Positions 22,905-35,300 of a DNA stretch of 64,000 nt are shown here, in pieces. A model generated the notes under the pieces. The model did not search any database and was not told the DNA's origin. It saw only the letters and a program-made list of their open reading frames with translations. The stretch lies in the NCBI RefSeq assembly GCF_901933205.1, contig NC_044572.1, positions 92,966,965 to 93,030,964 of the forward strand. Reading direction: 5' to 3'. A program made the translations under genes and the position numbers. Positions within the stretch are counted from its first letter, which is position 1, and the number at the start of each line of letters is the position of its first letter. This DNA comes from Camarhynchus parvulus. Its lineage: Eukaryota > Chordata > Aves > Passeriformes > Thraupidae.

Positions 22905-25900
22905 GTATGTTTTACAATTAATTGGGTGTTTGGTTTTTAATGTGGTAGCTGGGAAAAAATTGCACAGTGATACTCATCACTAAAGCACTGACTGTTTTAT
23001 AACGTGTATAAATAATAATGGTATTGCTTAATTTTTAGCTCTTAAATTTTTAAAGCATTTTATCAGAATCTGATATATAGAGAGTCAGTTAATTTTAAAG
23101 CAGGTAGTTAGTGTTTAAATAAACATGTTACTGGCTTACTTGGGGACTGAGTGAGATGAGTAATTCTGTAATGCGCACTGATGTGTAATGGTGAGATAGT
23201 ACATAAAGAATTCCTGGAAATTTGCTTTTACAATTAACACGTTTTCTGCTTCAACAAGACAACTAACGTTTAGTCTATATTTTTCTGAAGAGTATTTGCA
23301 CCCTGATACCCAGTATCTGACTTTGAAAAGCTCTCACCCACCAGTTTCCATGGACTCTGTTAGTGTGCTTTCCTGTTTCTAGTATACAGTTTCCTGTCTT
23401 AACCAACACTTCTCAGAGCTCTGAATTATACCTGACAAAGCTGTTATATAGAAAATCATTAAACTGAAACACAACTTGTTTTGTGTATCTTACGTCGTTG
23501 GAGAATAGTGTCATAGCCTGGACCTTCCCATTCTATTTCCAGCTTGGCAGGTTTGTTTCAGAGCACACCTTCTCATGGGCACTTCCGTTCCATTGTGAAA
23601 CTGCTTCCAGCATCACTCACTTTTCCTTTCATCCTCGTTCTTAGTTTAATTTTCACTATAGTAGCCCCTGTCCTCCCGTCTCTTACTAAACTGTTGCAGG
23701 TGCTTTTAGCCATGCTTAGAGAATGCATCTCCAACACGATGAAGTTTAGGAATTGGTTTCTACTTGCTCAGTATACATTCTCACTGGGTACCACTGCACT
23801 GCCTAGTTCATGTGCTGCACCCTTCATGAAGACTCTTGGCACCTTCTCTTTGCCCTTGCATCTTTCTGGCCCAAAGGCTGCATGGAGAACCCAACCTCTG
23901 TCACAGGAGTGTATGAATTGATACCAAGCCATAGGAGTGGCCAGCAATTCTCATGAAGTTTCCAAGATGGCATAGCACTTCAGTTGTTGTGGGCAGTGTT
24001 TGCTATGCTTTTGTGGGACAGTAATTGCAAAGTTACGTTGCAGTGTCCGTCTTACGATGCTTATCTGATAAAACTGTGCAGGGACACATCTCTGAATAAC
24101 AGGGCCACAGACACAGTCAGTGTAACAGAGTGAAACACTGCAGCTCTGCCAACTCGCTCAGCTAGTCTTTGGTTCTCCTCAGTGTGGTACTCTTTCATCT
24201 TTTCATGCTCATGGTTTTCTCTCCTCATGTGTAGTTGAGATCACATTCTGAAGGAATATGGGCTTTCTTTTAGAAGACAATATAAGGTCACATTTGGAAA
24301 TACATTTCCAGAAAACTCTGGAATGGCCATATATATATCCAAAAAGAAATGTGGCATCTCAGACCACATCTGGGTTCTCTTTGTAATTTGGGTTATATTG
24401 CCACACAATTAATTGACTCGTAATCTTGTCTTTGTAAACTATTGTCATGCCAGAATTTATTGACTAACTTCTTCCATGGCAAAGGTAGCTCGCTCTCTCT
24501 ATCTGCCAGTCTGCCTTCAAAGCATTTGATGAAAGTACAGTGTCTCTCAGTACAGCAGAGCACTGAGTAGGGGTTAGCTTCTCCAATGGCTTCATCTCGT
24601 GCCAGTCAGTATTTCTTCCCCAGAAGATGCAGTGTGATCACTCCTGCAGGAGATTGTTCCCTTTCTTTTGTCTTGCTTACTCCTCGGTACCAACCTTTGT
24701 CTCAATTTGTCTGTGTCGGGGAAGTTACTCAGTTGTCTGCTGTTTCGCTGGCTCTCGTGGCAGGCAGGCATTGTGCTGCCCCAGCAGACTCCACCTGCAC
24801 AGTCCCTGGGCGTTACACAGGGAATGCTCTCATTTCCACAGGCAGCTGTGGGGGCCTTTAGAAGCACAGAAATGAGCTCGCAGTGAGAACGGTGCCTGCA
24901 GCATTCCGTTAACATTACCATTTCCCACTTTAGACGTTGTCACTCCATGTCTTCATTTCATTTCTTAATTGGGGACAGATCTGTTCATGAGAGTTTAGGG
25001 TGTAAAGTCAGTTCAAGTTACAGAAGTGCCATGCACATGCTCCGAGCAAGAAACAATAGTTACCTCTATGATAGTTTGAGAAGGGAGTAGAGGTTTTTTT
25101 GATGTCAAGTGGAAGTGATTCACTTTACATAATGTTTCCACCTCACAGGTAAAATAGCTTCCCCTGAGTAGTCTGCTAAAGAGTAAAAATATTAACATTA
25201 GTATTTCACGGTTCCGCCATTCCTTTCTCTAGTCAGCCAGATCATCTCTAAAGGTTTCCTTCAGGAAACAATGTTAGGTAGCAGGGCTTTTAAAATCCCC
25301 CAGCATGGTAGCTTACAGCAGTGCTACGTTGAATAGCAGTTTTATCACAGAATAATTCTAATCCAGTATGTTAAAAATAGGTTTTACAGCTAGGCTTTTA
25401 CAAAAATGAACCAGCTAAATCTATATTTAGGTGTCTAAATAAGAACCCTGTTTTAGGGTAGTGAACCACCAACAGGAGGTGCAGGTGTTCAGCATCTGTG
25501 AAAAGGAGGTTACCTATAGGAGTGTGTAAAAAAGATCAAACACACAGTTTTGCTGCTATTAGCACTGGGCTGTATTTCATGCTTTGTTATCAGCACCAAT
25601 GAAATATAAATGAAATGTAGGAAATAAGATGTTCATTCATAACATTATTTATTGTGGTTTCTTATTTCTACCTGAATGCTTTAAAAAAAAAACCCAACCA
25701 AATGACATTTTTACATAAAATTAATTTCCCATGAACTTTGGAATATTTCCTACTCTTCTTTTTCTAAAGGACAAAAAATGCTCATTACATACCCCAAGTC
25801 AGTACAATCTGTGCTAAGTCACATAGATTCTCTTGAAAAGCTGCCATATTAAACATATTGAATATTCTGAATATTTTTATAAATGCTAAATATCCCAGTA

Positions 25901-28900
25901 TATACATAATTAAACTTGCTTATCCACAATGAATATGTATCTTAATTTGGAATACTCTTAAGCAACATCCAGAGACACGATTTAGCAGGCATGGATTCGG
26001 GGAGTACACTCCAATTGCACGTACATGACAAGACAAAAGCTGGCTCCCCTTCAGAAGGGGCCCTGCAACCACGTGTGTGTGTCTCAAAGCAAGGCTCTCC
26101 TAAAGCATGGGGTCATTTCAGAGGCACTGCCTGATGCTGCAGCCAGAAGCCCAATTCCCAGAGGTACAGGAGTCAGTCTGGAGCCTGCTTTTTCACTGTG
26201 GTGACAGCAGTGGTGGCAGTTTCTAACGCGTACGCCGTGCGTTTTGACTCCTTCTGCGTTTTTAAAGCCGTATAAAAACCTGGCCTGCTTTAGGAATGTA
26301 GTGTATGCTCTGTCAGTGTCAAATCAATACTCTCTAAAAATTTTAAGGGACAAGAAATCAGGTTTTCAAAAGGCCTGATTTCCTGGTTAGCAATGAGGGA
26401 GAGCTCTCTCTAATTGAGTGTATATGTATGTGAACCATATTTGCAGCACTGGAGGCAGAGACACCATGTTTTCCATCTTCTGTGTGAGTGAAACAAGGAA
26501 AATCCCCAAAACTCCAACCTTTGTCCTCTCCAGAACATCAGTCTTTTATTACAGAAAATCAATTAGAAGCTGCAGCCCAGGGAAAAAACCCAAACTGGTT
26601 TTGGGTATCCTGAATTCTCTGGGTGAAGCTTTCCCCATGCCAGAAGACTGTGATCAGCCTTTTTTGTGAAACAGCTGTGGACACCCCAGTTTTTGGGTCT
26701 CATTCACTGGAAAGACAGGTGTGCAGTAGGTCCTGTACCTACTGTGTGACCCTTCATTAAGGGGTCCGTAAACCTTTATTTTCTCCACTATAAGTATTTA
26801 AAATTATTTCTTGCAGCATTCAATACTTGAAATCACGTAAATATGAATAGCCCAAGCTTGGGGGATAGAAAGATTGGAAAGAGCCATCAAGAAAACACTA
26901 TATACATGTCTGTATGTGTGTTGTAAAGGAGCTTGGGGGAAAAGCTGGGGACATCTGTTACCTGTATTGTTTTTATAGTCCAGCAACACTATGGCTCTGC
27001 TTGTCCTAAAGCAACTTTGCAGAGAAAGGGAGGAGGAAAAAAAAATAACCCAGATTAAAAAGTTATTTAAACTATTGGTTTCTTAGTTTGGCTGGTTTGG
27101 GTTTTCTTGCACTCAAAATTCTAGTACTGTCTGTTAGAAGTCCTGTTTATGACATTTGTTCATATGAAATGTCTTGCCCCAGTTCCTTGCAGAGTTTCTT
27201 CCAAAGATCATGATTAATAGTTCAGTCCTCATTATTGCAAATGTTATTTTTAAATAGTTATTCTGAGAACAAGAATTCCATTAATCAAAATAATAGATAA
27301 TGAACAAATAAATGGCAACCTAATTTGTCTCATTCATACATATGGAGATTATAATGCAAACAATCAAGGAACCATGGAGGCTGCTGTACTGGCATCTGAG
27401 TAATATGCATGTGCTGTACATCTGTTACTTTGTGAGCATTACAGACAGGATTTGGAGCTCTAGTTCTTGTCCCAACGCTTGTCCCCTGCTAGCAAACTGC
27501 AGTGGTATCTGTGCTCCTTGCAGTTTACTTCAATGTCATGCAGTGATCTGTCTCCAGCATATTAACATGCACATAAACTGGGTTTTTCCTGTTAACTGGA
27601 GAAAAGCCCTGGAAGTTGCTATGAGAGCAGCTTTTGGCATGGAAGCTGTAGGTTTCATGTAAAGATCTGCTGCTTTTCACTGAAAGTGAAGAAAGCCTAG
27701 TTTTTAAAAGGGAAAAAAATTATTTCAGGAAGAGCTCAATCCAACTCTGTATCAGCTGGTTCAAAATGTGACCATACCTTGGGATGGTGTGAGTACAGGT
27801 GGGTGAGCCCCTGGGTGGGTTTTGGCACACCTGAAGGTTCTGTTCGCCAGTGAAACTGGGAGCACAGCTGTACCTGAGAGGAGCCCAGCCACACAGCACC
27901 TCCAGCCCTTCTGCGCTGTCCTTGCAGGTGTGGGGAGGATGGATTGTCCTTCTCCTGGATCCCTTGTGCTTTGTGGTCCATGACATATGCAGGGCATGCC
28001 TTCACCACCTCACAGGCCATCCATCCCAGAAGAGGGCCCCTAATTACACCCCTTTTCCAGCTTCTGCCCAGGGAGAGTGGGGCAAGGGGCCTGTCATCCC
28101 TCCCTTCCCCTTCCCTCCCTGCTCCCCAGCCCTGTGAAGCTCTGCTCTGTGCTCCCCCGTGTATGTGGAGCCGGTTCGATGCAAGGCATTCCAGTGATGA
28201 ATGCCTCCTCCTGGAATTGTGGCTGTGTCTCTCAGGCATGATGCAGCTGCGCAAAAATGTAAAGCATCTTTCTTAGTTTACTGCGGGAAATTCAGCATCC
28301 AACTAAGGAAGTTTTATCACATCTCTCATTCAGTTACTGTTTCCTACATTTCAAATATACTGCAGTCTGTACAGCAGCTTTTTTTTTCTTTAATTTTGTT
28401 GCAAATCTTTCCGACTTAAAACCAAACTTTGACTGGTAAATGTCATGAATCTCGAGCCAGGTTTAATTAGGAATTTTCTAAATCTATTAACAAAAGAGAT
28501 GCACTTAATACATTATGTCAACCAGAGCTGGGCTTTCTTCAGCTATTTCGAGGGCTGCCATAGGCACAGCTTGAAACTTGCTTGGATTTTACATGGGTGC
28601 TGTATTTTATGTTGCATTAATTTAAAATGGTCTGTTTCACTTCATCAAGACTTTAGCTTAAGGATAATGCATTTATGTAAGATTAATCTTGCCATGTTGT
28701 TTTAGGATCAGGATTGTAAACTGCATTGTTCCGACAGTGATGTTCTAAATGTCATTTTAAAGCTTTCCTTGGGAGCTGCAGGCTCCCACTTACTCATGAT
28801 GTTATCTTTAATTTCACTTGATTTTAGAATATCCCTGCTATTTTTTTTTCAAAGTGGTAATTATTCATGAAAATTATCAAAGAAAATAAAAGGAAGATGA

Positions 28901-29347
28901 CAAAGGGGGAAAAAAGCCGCCTTAGCATTTGACAGACCTGCACAAGAATTCAGTTTTTCTTCATTGAGCTGCCTCTGTGACCTCAAACTTCAGCCTTTTT
29001 AAGACACGGATCTAGTTGTGAATCCCTTTTGGCTAGCATGTAATTTCCACTTTTTGGAGGCCACTTTTTTCCCTTCTTGTTCTCAGCCTTCTCTGACCTG
29101 CTCTGCCAGGTCCTGTTACTTCTTGTTCTAGTCCATCTTTATATGGGACTTTATATGGGCCTGAACACACTTTGCTCTTGGTGGAGATGCGTTAAAAAAA
29201 CAAACCCTGAAGTGTTCTCACGTGGTGGGTCAAGATGAATGTACATGATGCTAATGAAGGGTAACGAATGCCGGCAGAACTTGCTGGAGGGTCGTGCCTG
29301 GAAGCAGGGCTGAGAATGAGCTTTTCCCCGTGTTGTCCTTCTTGCAG
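22905..29347 (+). other. ZNF516: ZNF516 last intron, phase 0
   Basis: 6.4 kb between the donor GTATGT and the acceptor TTCTTGCAG. It contains a CpG-dense patch followed by TATAAAAA (26226-26278), AT-rich stretches at about 25840-25960, and a conserved-looking AT-rich block at about 28430-28530. No gene was recognised. Open frames near 27736-28254 (-) and 23544-23921 (+) show no family features. Confidence 0.9.
26226..26278 (+). promoter_or_regulatory. CpG cluster followed by TATA-like box
   Basis: Seven CpG dinucleotides fall in about 45 bases (26227-26270) in an otherwise CpG-poor intron, followed by TATAAAAA at 26271-26278. The arrangement resembles a small promoter, but no exon or transcript can be seen downstream. 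Confidence 0.2.
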
Positions 29348-29407
29348 GGCAGAGACCACAGCAGCGCAGAGCTCACCCACATGCTGCATCTCCGGAAGGG
29401 AACCTAG
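29348..29407 (+). CDS. ZNF516: ZNF516 last coding exon with stop codon
   Basis: The acceptor TTCTTGCAG at 29339-29347 is followed by twenty codons in phase 0: GRDHSSAELTHMLHLRKGT and TAG at 29405-29407. The human C-terminus, as I recall it, starts GRDHS and ends PLRKGT, so both ends match while the middle has diverged. The coding part is only 60 bp and is recognisable only through homology and phase. The terminal exon then runs on as 3' UTR. The joined frame from 15515 totals 1,703 coding bases with no internal stop. Confidence 0.93.
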   Translation, partial: GRDHSSAELTHMLHLRKGT

Positions 29408-31063
29408 ATCCCGGGCGGAGGAGCCCCGGCAGCCCCCGCGCTCCTCCAGAGCATCCCCTGCCAGCCAGAGCCGCACCGGGAGCAGCTGCGCCGGGCTGGG
29501 AGCAGGCTCTGCCAGGAGGGGGGTGCCTCCGTGCTGTTAATCATCCTAAAACAAATGAAGATGCTACACAAGATATATATAAATTGACGTACTAATCAGT
29601 CCCACGGTTCCTTATTTCCTTTATAATAAACAGTGGAGTTGGCAAGCACTGTGGAGGCACAAGGCATCTATATTAATCAAGAGAAGTTTGAGACACTGGA
29701 AAAATTAAACTTTATGTGATTTGGACAGCATGAAGAAGTTAAGCACTGTAACAAAAACCTCCCTGATGCTCACAATGACTATTTGATACATTTGAAAAAC
29801 AGCAGTGGATTCGAGGACTGGAGAAGTATTAATTAATGAAACTGCCACTGCCTGTCATGCTGAAAAGCAAATTACAAAAAACAAAACAACAACAGTGAGC
29901 TGAAGAATGGGGGGTGCAGGGAAAAGGTGGCATTCGGTGCTGAGAAAGCAATGCTTGATGAAGGATTAAAGGGACTAAAGAGAAAGACCGTCATTCTGCA
30001 ATGGTGTGTTTCATTACAGTTTGGGGACCACTTGCATTTCTAGTGCTCTTGCTCTTGACTGCGCACCATTAATAGTATGTGAATATGGAAATTGAAACAC
30101 TTCCCGAGAAAAGCTTCTATTCTGCTTTGGAAAAGAAAAGCTAGTTGAACACTAAGAAAAAAAACAGGCTTCTGTGTTTTACTCTCAGGACCTTTTTTTT
30201 TTGTAACAGGGCTACTTTCTTCAACCTGGTCACAAAGGAAGTCTTCACTTAATAAAAACGAGAAAATAAAACATTCAGCTGTCTAACACCGCTGATCTGT
30301 CTGTTTGGAAGAGAAAAGGTGTCACTGAATAGATTCAGGCAGCCCTGGGGCCATAAGGTGCTCTCTGTTCCTGCCTTTGGTTCAGCAGACCAGCTGCTGC
30401 TCCTCCTTGGGCCCACTGATGTTCTGGAAAGAGGAGGAACTTCTTTTGTGGTGGCAGGTTAATGTTCATATAAATGTGTCATGTCTTGTACTTGGTGATC
30501 ACTGGTGGTGTTAGGAAAAAAAAAAGAAAAAAAAAGCTTTATATACCTCTTCTACAGTAACTCTTTAACTGCAAGTTTTCAAGGTGGGGTTGTGGCACAT
30601 AACAGGTTGTTAAACCATGCAGTGTAAGCAATTAAAAATGTATTCCACAGATATAAATATTTTCTTTTCTTATTGCTGTGACACTATGTGTGATGGTAAT
30701 ATTTCTGAAAGTTTCAGATTTTGCACATATAATTTTATGCATTATCAAAAGTTACTGCTGCCTTGAAAGAAAATGTTCTGTGAAAATTTTTGCAAAAGCT
30801 TTACTAGTTTGTTTGTTTTTTTTTTAAATTGTAACATTTTGTAAAGGCAGGAAATGGAGTTAAAAAAACAACTAGCATGCTAAATATATTTTTCCAAAAA
30901 GCAATAATTTTACATGTACAGAAATGATGCTAACCTTTAATACAGGTGAGACCACAGTTTACTTAATACCATAATGGGATAGTGCTGTTTTTGTAGAAAT
31001 GGGCTTCTGACAAAAGATTTGTTAAAAAAAAAAAAAGGCAGAAAAAACCTTAAAACGTGATCT

Positions 31064-31091
31064 TTCAGTTCTAACAGTTCAGTTCTAACAG
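31064..31091 (+). repeat. 14-bp tandem duplication in 3' UTR
   Basis: TTCAGTTCTAACAG occurs twice head to tail with no mismatch (31064-31077 and 31078-31091). No known regulatory site was recognised in it. Confidence 0.9.
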
Positions 31092-31481
31092 GTGGGTGGG
31101 GGTTGCTTTTTAAGAAAAATCTAGTCAGCAATTTGGGCTGGATACTACTTGTTACTTGTTTTGAATTACTTGACAGGTTTTGTTACTTTGCAACACTTGC
31201 AACAATGCAAATTAACTTTCTTACTTTTTTTAAACTAGATTTTCCTTACGCTATTACACAAGATGTAAACCAGAGTTCTCTGTAAGTCTTGGTGTAGTTA
31301 GGAATGTCTGTGCAAGTACTTAAAAGTGATTGTAATTAACTGTTCCGTGAAGTTATTTTGAGGGAGGTTGCATAGACACATTCCATTGTACACCAAAAAA
31401 AAAAAAAAGAAAAAAAGAAAAAGTTAAATATTTTGCTGTGTTGCTTAATGATTATCATTTTGGGTTTGCACTAGCTTTCTC

Positions 31482-31555
31482 TTTGTTTTTGTTTTTGTTT
31501 TGGTTTTTTTTTTTTTGTTTTGTTTTTTTTTCTTTTTTTTCTTTTGTTTTGTTGC
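31482..31555. repeat. T-rich GTTTT low-complexity tract
   Basis: Repeated GTTTTT units and T runs interrupted by single G or C fill this part of the 3' UTR. Confidence 0.85.
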
Positions 31556-32114
31556 TTTTGTGAGTCATATTTTCCATGAGAGAAAGTAATGGTGACAGTA
31601 CAGGAATGCAAAAAAGCTAGTTGCTTAACCTGTTTGTTTGTGGTTTAGTTATTAAAAACTCTTCTATACCCAAAATGGCACAAAAGTGTAGTGTACATTT
31701 GTAAATTCTCTCTTTTTTTAAATGTTTTTTTTTTTTGGCAAGCTGAACTAGAAAATCTGAGTTAATATTTACAGCCAAAATCTTCTTTCTGGAATTTTCT
31801 TCCCGAATTCTTGCCAGAGACACTAGTGCTGTCACTGCCATTGCCAGGGTACTAATCAGCAAAGTTTACAATCATAATTTAGCTTCATGAAGAACAACAG
31901 TAGGGGAAATCAGTTTAAATAATTATATGCTGTGTATGGCACAGAAGTGAGATTTTCACTTAATTAAACAAGAAATAAGAGTGGGTGGGGGAAAACCAAC
32001 CTTAAGGACCATCTGTTTTTGAAAGTGAATCCCACAATTTCTGTTTTCTTTATCATTGTATTGTATTGATTTGTTATTTTAGTTAGACCATAGTATTTAA
32101 AATGAGTTGTGTTC

Positions 32115-32123
32115 TTATTTATT
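32115..32123 (+). promoter_or_regulatory. ZNF516: AU-rich element nonamer in ZNF516 3' UTR
   Basis: TTATTTATT fits the UUAUUUA(U/A)(U/A) nonamer linked to mRNA decay by TTP/HuR-type proteins. It lies about 180 bases before the presumed poly(A) signal. A single copy is weak evidence. Confidence 0.4.
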
Positions 32124-32299
32124 TAGTCAAATGGGCTTTGATCAGCTCTTTTAAGCAACGTGATAAGTTTTTTTGGCATGACACACTCCTGTAAAGCCCT
32201 TTTATGACTGTTACAGGGACTTTCTACTACCTCTACCAATCTACTGTTTCTTCTTGTTAACAGGTTTTTATGGTGTTGCAAGTCTAATGTAACTTAGAC

Positions 32300-32305
32300 A
32301 ATAAA
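32300..32305 (+). terminator. ZNF516: AATAAA polyadenylation signal, presumed main ZNF516 end
   Basis: A canonical hexamer is followed within 30 bases by a CA cleavage candidate. A GT-rich stretch (GGTTTGTGTGTGG) lies at about 32393-32405, rather far for a downstream element because a CT microsatellite intervenes. The proximal hexamers at 29625, 30251 and 30265 are alternatives. Confidence 0.55.
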
Positions 32306-32342
32306 GGGTTTGATTATCTACACTGCAGATTCTCAGTGTATC

Positions 32343-32347
<5 letters not shown>

Positions 32348-32373
<26 letters not shown>

Positions 32374-32392
32374 CCCCTCTCCCTCTCTCTCT
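32348..32392. repeat. (CT)n microsatellite
   Basis: CT dinucleotides with a short CCCC interruption, placed just past the presumed poly(A) site. Confidence 0.92.
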
Positions 32393-35300
32393 GGTTTGTG
32401 TGTGGTTTATTTTAGCTAAAGTGTAGGAGATCTCTTTTATTATGGCTGAAGTGAAAGACCACCAGACTATTTTTGTATCCTGAATGTTGTACACTGACCT
32501 GAAGTCCAGCCTGGAGAAACTTTCTCCGCAGGGCTAATCAGCTACATTGCCACCACGCTGCATTCTTGAAATTCCTTCTGTCAGAAATGCTGTGTATAAA
32601 TGGATGCATTCTACAAAAAGTTAAGCCAGTTGGAAAACCAAGAGAGTTTTTAGGTTTGTTTTTTAAAACCTCTTAAAAGTCCTTAGTGATAAACCTTAGC
32701 ATAAGTTACTGTCTCTGTCCTATCAAAGGCTGAGCTTTAATGAAAACAACTAAATGTTATCCCTTAGAAAACAGCATATACTGGTAGGTGCAAAAAGTGG
32801 TTTGTTATTGACTGTAGGATACAAATTTCTCACTAAGGGGATTTCCAGGCACTGATACCCTGCAGGTTTCATGGTAATCCCTGTAAATGTGTTGCTTTGG
32901 GAACTTTATGGTGTTGTTTACCCTATTGGAGGCATCAGAGCATGTGTGATGTTTGGAGCCAGCAAAATAAAAAAGTCCTGTTATTTCTAGTGGGAGTGCA
33001 TCCCTCCTGTTCACTCCTTCTCATGCCTAAGGAGTTTCTGACCAGGCCTGTGCTTGGTTTTGTTCTTCCTTGCCATATTCCCATGCTGGGCTACCTCAAG
33101 TGTATCTCAGCAGCTCCACCAGCACTGCTGGAATTCATTGACATAGGTGGGGATTTGTGCTTGAAAAGCCGATCTGTCACAAGGCCTGGAACAAAGCAAG
33201 AGTTAACTTCTTCGTTAGATTCTTAATACTTAAAATATGTTGGATTACTGGGGGAAAGGTTGCATTTTATGACAAGTCAAATTTCACAGCCTCCCTGCAA
33301 GCCACTGTTTTTAAGCCAACAGTTCTGTGCAAAGCACCAAATTGCAGAGTCTTCTCCACCTGTGCTCTCTCCTTTCTCTGCTGCTGTGGTTGAGGACCCC
33401 ACACTTCAGGGCAGTCCAGTCTTCAGAGACAGAGCACAAATGGATTCGCTGAGAGCTCACAGGTAAGGAACACCAGCCCCTCCCACTGCTTAGAGGGTAA
33501 CACAAATTAAATGGAGTGTGTTGATACATGAAAAAACTTCTAATTTAGTTTTTTATTACAAATTATGAAATAATTGTTTCTGGATAGCAGCAAGCGGTGC
33601 AAAGCAGTTGAAGATAATTGAAAGCATAGACATGGTCCCCTATTAACTGTTTTCTATGGGACTCTGGGAATGCTGGCATTTTCAAGAGGGACTGTACCCA
33701 TGTGATGACATCATTAGCTATCTCCAGGTATAGAGTAGTTGTTGCTTGGTTTTTTGTTTGTTTTTTTTTTTTCCCCATAGGTTTATTAATACTGCATTTG
33801 GGAGGAAGAAAACCATAACCACCCCAAAACACTAGAAAAAATGCCCTTTTGTTTGAGGCTGCTAGTCACAGAGTAAATAGTACATGGAAAAAATAAATCC
33901 ACGTATGTTGGGTGTAAGCAGGTATTTCCAAAGTGACCACCAGCTACTGGTCAAAGTAAGGGATGCTTTTGCTAGTGAGAGAGGAAGGGGTATGTTGTGA
34001 GTGGGAAGCAGGCACAGACCAGAGATTTGTTTGGTTCCCAGCTCTGTGGGTTGGAATAATGCAGTGGATGTTGCTCACAGGGCCATAAGAAAGAGGAAGA
34101 AAGCCCATGAAAGATCAGTAAGGGGCTAAGTTTTGACCATCTGAAATTGAAGTAGGTGGAAAGCAGTCTCAGAGGAAGGCTGAAGCTGGACCAAGGAGAG
34201 GCCAGAAGTGGAGTGAGGAGTTCAGAGGGGAATCACCATTGAGTGAAAATATTGCCAAAAAGGGCAAAATCAACAATTTGAGAGATGAAAAGAATTTGGA
34301 GATGGAGCAGAAACTGAAACCTAACCAGAATAGTTGTGTGCCTATTGCAGAGGGCTTCTGTTGAAATGAAAGGAGGAATGTGCAGACAGCTTCTGGAAAG
34401 ATGGATTGGAAACTTCTGAAAATAAGCACATAATTTAATCTCAGTGAATCATCTTATTCTGCAAAAATGTTCTTAGGCTGAATGATGTTCTGACAGAAAA
34501 TAAGGGAATGCCTTTTTTGATCTCTGCTTTCTTGACTGATGAGTGAATCAGAGGTAGAAGTATAATTATGAGTAGTTGAGGGTGGACTGAAGGGTCTCTC
34601 CAGTACCTAAGGCATTCTGAGAAGCATTTTGCTCTTCTAGAGAAACAAGTAGACTGATTAGCCCCAAGCAGGAAGGGGGTGGAAAAAATGGCAGGCAAGA
34701 AGGCTCAGTGTTTTAAACAGATGCTGAACTGGAGCAATCCTTAGAGGATGCTAGAGGGTACATTCAGATAGCATTCTTTAATACAGAATGTTTTAAGATG
34801 CCTTGTAGTATGTTGGATAAAAGAGCTGGAGATGCTTAAAGCTGTTAGGAAAAGATGTCCAACACTAAAATGGCTTCAGACACTTGGCTCTTTCCTTTGT
34901 GAAATCCTTTGTATCTCAAATTCAAGTTGTCCAGGTGAGATTGGTACAGATGGCTTGATTTGTTTGTTCCTGTGTCATCAGGTGAGTTACTTGTGAGGAA
35001 TTTAGAAAATGTGAGTTGCCCATGTTCCCTTTCTGTAAGTGAAAAGCTGGGCATGTCATCTCTCATCAGCATCAACTCAAAATACCACAGGAACATCAGA
35101 AGGCTTTTCTAAGCAGAGAAAAATGATTTATTTATCTTCTAAATATTCATTGTTATGATATGACATGAAGTAAAAGGGACACTGACCCTCCCGTTCATCT
35201 TACTCCCAGAATTCAGCTTATTTTTCTGGGACAGGGCAGTGTTGCACTTTGCCTGGGACAATTCACGAGCCATTGGTGGTTTCTGAGGTCTGCAGGTTGT

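Larger units (their letters stand above)
29408..32325 (+). other. ZNF516: ZNF516 3' untranslated region
   Basis: The first 120 bases are GC-rich; the rest is AT-rich with many T and A runs, as in long vertebrate 3' UTRs. Candidate AATAAA signals lie at 29625-29630, 30251-30256, 30265-30270 and 32300-32305; the last is taken as the main end, giving about 2.9 kb. An AU-rich nonamer (TTATTTATT) is at 32115-32123, and a perfect 14-bp tandem duplication is at 31064-31091. The true end is inferred. An additional AATAAA at 32966-32971 could serve a longer form. Confidence 0.7.

Noticed and set aside
23544..23921. 125-residue hydrophobic open frame
   Set aside because: Intronic, with no homology and no promoter or splice evidence.
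27736..28254. 172-residue open frame on the - strand in the last ZNF516 intron
   Set aside because: Low-information composition, overlapping equally long frames on the other strand, and no domain.
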